64,000 nucleotides of DNA from Diorhabda sublineata (Eukaryota; Arthropoda; Insecta; Coleoptera; Chrysomelidae). Numbering within the stretch: the stretch's first letter is position 1; each line of letters starts with the position of its first letter. The stretch covers positions 35,206,559-35,270,558 of the forward strand of contig NC_079476.1 in assembly GCF_026230105.1 (NCBI RefSeq), written 5' to 3'. The notes beneath the pieces are model-generated. The model saw nothing but the letters and a program-made list of their open reading frames with translations. It searched no databases and had not been told where the DNA came from. Shown piece by piece: positions 61,365 to 64,000 of this stretch. Both the position numbers and the translations under genes were made by a program.

Positions 61365-62215
61365 TACGAGGATGTATTGATATCTAGTTAGCCTAGACCA
61401 GTTCCATCCATAAACAAAATATTGCGTTACCATAGCAACGAACAATAACTTATTAGAAGTGTCGGTGTAAAGTTTGACGTCAAAAAAGTAAACCAGAAAA
61501 AAGATGTCCACCGAAATTGTGAAAATCGAAATATTGGAGTATCGAGCCATCATCAAGTACCTGTATTTAAAAGGGTTAAGAGGTAAGCAGATTTACGAAG
61601 ATATGCTCAATACCCTTGGTGATCAATGTCTTTCGTATGCAACCATGAAAAATTGGACTGCAAGCTTCAAAAAAGGTAAATTTTCCATTGAAGATGATGA
61701 CCGATCGGGAACGCCAGTTTCCTTGTTAGTCTCCGAAAATATCGATGCAGTTCATGACATGATTTTATCAGACCGTCGAATTGGGCTAAAACGGATATCT
61801 GAAGCACTGAATATTTCATACGAACGCGTTCATCATATAGTTCACGTCAATTTAGACATGAGAAAAATTGCTGCAAAATGGATCCCCAAACGTGCAAGGG
61901 TAGAAGCATCACGTTCGATCTGTGCTCGATTTGAAAACGATGTAAACTTCTTAAACCGAATTGTTACTATCGATGAGACTTTTGGGTACATTTATACGAT
62001 CCAGAAAGAAAGCAACAATAGATTGAATGGCGACACTCTGGTTCTCCAAGACCTAAGAAGTTTCGTGTCCAAAAGAAAAGTTCTTGCTTCAGTTTTTTGG
62101 GAGTAGACATGATTGATTTTTTGGATAAGGGTAGAACAATAACTGGAGATTACTATTCGACATTACTGACCACTCAAATTAAAGAGAAAAGACGCGGAAA
62201 ACTTCACTATTTACA
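61365..62215 (+). mobile_element. Mariner, family F copy 2
   Basis: Left end TACGAGGATGTATTGATATC, then the shared leader CATAAACAAAATATTGCGTT and ACCATAGCAACGAACAATAA as in the minus copy at 48215. The right part is lost after the KEKRRGKL-like segment near 62210, about 350 bp before the ATG of the 62573 exon. Confidence 0.85.
61504..62106 (+). pseudogene. Mariner transposase, longest open relic (200 codons)
   Basis: MSTEIVKIEILEYRAIIKYL, GKQIYEDMLNTLGDQCLSYA (HTH 1), RRIGLKRISEALNISYERVH (HTH 2), MRKIAAKWIPKRARVEASRS and NFLNRIVTIDETFGYI with the first catalytic Asp. From about residue 166 a local frameshift replaces the usual WVHYYDPETKQQS text. The frame stops at 62106 after KVLASVFWE. 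The next segment (DFLDKGRTITGDYYSTLLTT) lies in another frame. The DNA-binding half is fully open. The second and third catalytic Asp blocks are absent. Confidence 0.88.
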
Positions 62216-62572
62216 ATTCATATTTTTTCATAAAACATATTTGGCTTCGTCGTCAGTTTTTTGAATTTTGAAAACATATGGTTCGGGAAAATATTATTGA
62301 TAGAATTTCATTTCAATGTTTATATCACGATCTACAAATAAAACTAAATTACATGCAAATCGATTGTTAATAAGTAAATATTTATTTTAAACATCTAATT
62401 TCATATGATCTCAATCTAACAAGTTTAGTTGATTTATTCAATTTTAACAAATAATTAGATGGACCTACTAAGAATTATGACGTTAATATCAATTAGTGAT
62501 TAAATTTAATTGGTAATATTCGAAATAGACTTTTTAAACAGTTTCAATTTGTAAAAATAAAAGTGCCCAGTG

Positions 62573-63071
62573 ATGCAGAGTTTCAGCAATCCGTTGAATT
62601 TACAAAACGGCCATCACATCTCGTACAACTCTAACCATCATCAGTATATTGCCAACAATCATATGTTACCGGGTCGTGTAGGACATATTGGTAATTATAG
62701 ACATTACCATTTCGAGTTTGATACACCGCCGAGTTTGGGTAGTGAAAGTTGTCCGGAAACGCCTAATATCGATATACCGAATGCTAATTTTGTGTCACCG
62801 CCTAAAAAAGACATACCGGATTTGGGTACATCTCCTAAACCTCAAACGCCTAAAAATCATCATCACCATTCTATTCAAGAATTGATGAAACATTTCGGGA
62901 AAAAAATTCAACATTGGCGTTCGGAAAATGGTTATAGACGACACAGCGAAAGTGAAAGCAACGAACAAGAGGATCAGTTTAGAGCTAGAAGCAAGTCTTT
63001 GGATGGTAATGCCAAGAAGAGAATTACAGACTGCGATGCATACAAAATATATGATCGTATCTTAAAGGAAG
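62573..63071 (+). CDS. Alternative first coding exon of the large host gene, His/Ser-rich N-terminus
   Basis: The ATG at 62573 (MQSFSNPLNLQ) has an in-frame TAA 13 bases upstream, so this is an initiator exon. About 166 codons are open to a donor GAAG|GTGAGT at 63071/63072, phase 1. The peptide is His/Asn-rich at first, then Pro-rich (TPPSLGSESCPETP). It then has HHHHSIQELMKHFGKKI, a basic Ser/Arg part with YRRHSESES and RARSKSLD, and ends DCDAYKIYDRILKEG where the Gly codon spans the junction. The ending looks like a linker leading to a conserved domain, which I suspect is the CBS-domain core of an AMPK gamma subunit beyond the window. A TTTTTAAACAG at 62541 could be an acceptor for a leader exon. 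A second frame inside (62688-62885) is a shadow. Confidence 0.75.
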
Positions 63072-63628
63072 GTGAGTTATTCTATTGTTCATACTTTATA
63101 ACATCTCTTTCCCTTTAATGTCGAAAGTTTGTATCCTTGTTGTTAATCCAAAAAGAAAATTTTTTACGCTCGTCGAAACTGATTGATTACAACCTCACTA
63201 CTACATCTTTGTGAACAAACTTTTCCTGTATTGCCTTTGGAACTGAAATGCAGTCCACCATCCATACCAAGCACACCAAGCAGTATCATTATGCAATCTA
63301 ATTCTTGAGAAGTACGTTATCTTTCCAGCTAGCGAAGTAAATGAAATCTATATAACTTAATATACAGTCGTGGATGGTATTTCAAATTTTTCAGCAACCC
63401 TCATACACTTCGAACCGAGATCTATAGTATTAGAGATCATATGCCACAGCCCTCTTGCGTTAATGAATAATTTGAGACGGCTTCTCCTCTATCGATTTTG
63501 GTCAACCCAAATTCTGGATACTTGTGCATGAGGTATGCAGAAATTTCACCCTCTTCTCTTCACAGCCTGCAGTCGCCGGTGTTTTTCATTTTTATTCTCT
63601 CAAGGTGTTCAATCAAGTGACAATATTC

Positions 63629-63934
63629 GGTAATTATACACTTTCACGGTCACCTGGTTTTTTGGCTCTAGAAAATCGAAAAATGGATGGATTTTAATGA
63701 TCTGGTCTCAAAATATTCCATTTTACGGCGGATTTATGAAAAAAATTAGTAGAAATAGCTGGAATGAAAATTTCTGATAGTTTTACTGTTTTAAATCGTA
63801 AAAAAAACGGTTTTGCAAAATAATCCTTTACAAAAAATTATGGTAATTATTACATATTTTTCGATTTTCTAGAGCCAACCTAACCTAACCTAACCAAAAA
63901 ACCAGGTGACCGCGAAAGTGTGTGTATAATTACC
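63629..63934. mobile_element. Fold-back/MITE element with CCTAA run
   Basis: The left end GGTAATTATACACTTTCACG, GTCACCTGGTTTTTTGG and CTCTAGAAAATCGAAAAA is inverted on the right as TTTTTCGATTTTCTAGAGCC, (CCTAA)3-type text, AAAAAACCAGGTGACCGCGA and AAGTGTGTGTATAATTACC. About 305 bp, non-coding. Confidence 0.85.
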
Positions 63935-64000
63935 CTTTTGGTAATGTGTGTATAATTACCAAAAGGGTAATTATACACACACTTTCGCGGTCACCTGGTT
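63900..64000. repeat. Perfect 46-bp inverted repeat (palindrome) at the window edge
   Basis: Arms 63900-63945 and 63955-64000 are exact reverse complements around the 9-base spacer GTGTGTATA. Each arm is one end (AACCAGGTGACCGCGAAAGT outward) of the same MITE, so two copies lie head to head. The arm runs to the last base and probably continues. Confidence 0.95.

Larger units (their letters stand above)
28670..64000 (+). other. Giant intron 6, running past the window
   Basis: No acceptor that continues the microexon frame was found, so the intron appears to exceed 35 kb and to contain the 62573 alternative first exon. Unassigned AT-rich stretches are 28670-29755, 31530-32435, 32865-33755, 34115-34970, 35795-36395, 36625-38040, 38265-39755, 40585-41055, 41350-42585, 43890-45295, 45590-47330, 48220-49045, 49645-51125, 51625-52500, 52980-53810, 56400-57320, 62235-62570 and 63072-63628. 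A 119-codon plus frame and an 83-codon minus frame overlap at 46381-46740, and I recognise neither. Confidence 0.4.

Noticed and set aside
1..64000. Search for tRNA, rRNA, CRISPR arrays, bacterial operons or a viral insertion.
   Set aside because: No cloverleaf-type boxes, rRNA-like blocks, regular short direct repeats with spacers, or viral gene order were seen by eye. A covariance-model scan would be needed for certainty about small RNAs.

Overview
The window looks like insect nuclear DNA. It is strongly AT-rich, its introns are long, and it is packed with decayed Tc1/mariner DNA transposons, non-LTR retrotransposon (LINE) 3' fragments and fold-back elements. There are also short CCTAA/TTAGG-type pentamer runs. 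A beetle or another large-genome insect is plausible, but nothing here fixes the species. I see no bacterial-style genes, rRNA, tRNA or CRISPR.

The only host gene I can support is one large plus-strand gene that probably runs past the right edge. Its exons are tiny islands: 863-1241, 6437-6882, 8777-9076, 9175-9399, 13149-13334, a 19-base microexon at 28651-28669, and two probable alternative first exons at 21189-21332 and 62573-63071. The splice phases are consistent throughout. Exon 1 ends in phase 1 and exon 2 restores it. Exons 2 to 5 join in phase 0. The microexon and the last alternative first exon both end after one base (G) of a codon, so both can feed the same downstream phase-1 exon outside the window. 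The encoded region is low complexity, Ser/Arg/Lys-rich, with many basophilic-kinase-like motifs (RRLS, RRGS, RKRS, RRHS), and no folded domain is visible. By recollection only, it resembles the long variable N-terminus of insect AMP-activated protein kinase gamma subunits (SNF4Agamma/PRKAG2 type), whose conserved CBS domains would lie downstream. This is tentative. A PKA-site-rich scaffold of the radish type is an alternative.

The most interesting host feature is a duplicated exon. Exons 4 and 5 are paralogous, both are phase 0-0, and they share the blocks PRDGSAHPV, YYHTVTA and SRSPMTKVMDIFR.

Layout: 0-13 kb holds exons 1-5 with Tc1, mariner and LINE relics in the introns. 13-21 kb holds tandem repeats, a mariner and LINE relics, then an alternative first exon. 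21-28.7 kb holds LINE ends, an internally deleted mariner, a GC-rich island and the microexon. 29-62 kb is one large intron full of mariner families, LINE 3' ends, a Jockey-type element, fold-back elements and a hAT relic. 62.5-64 kb holds the last alternative first exon and a perfect palindrome that runs to the window edge. No transposon here looks intact. All show stops, frameshifts, internal deletions or truncation.
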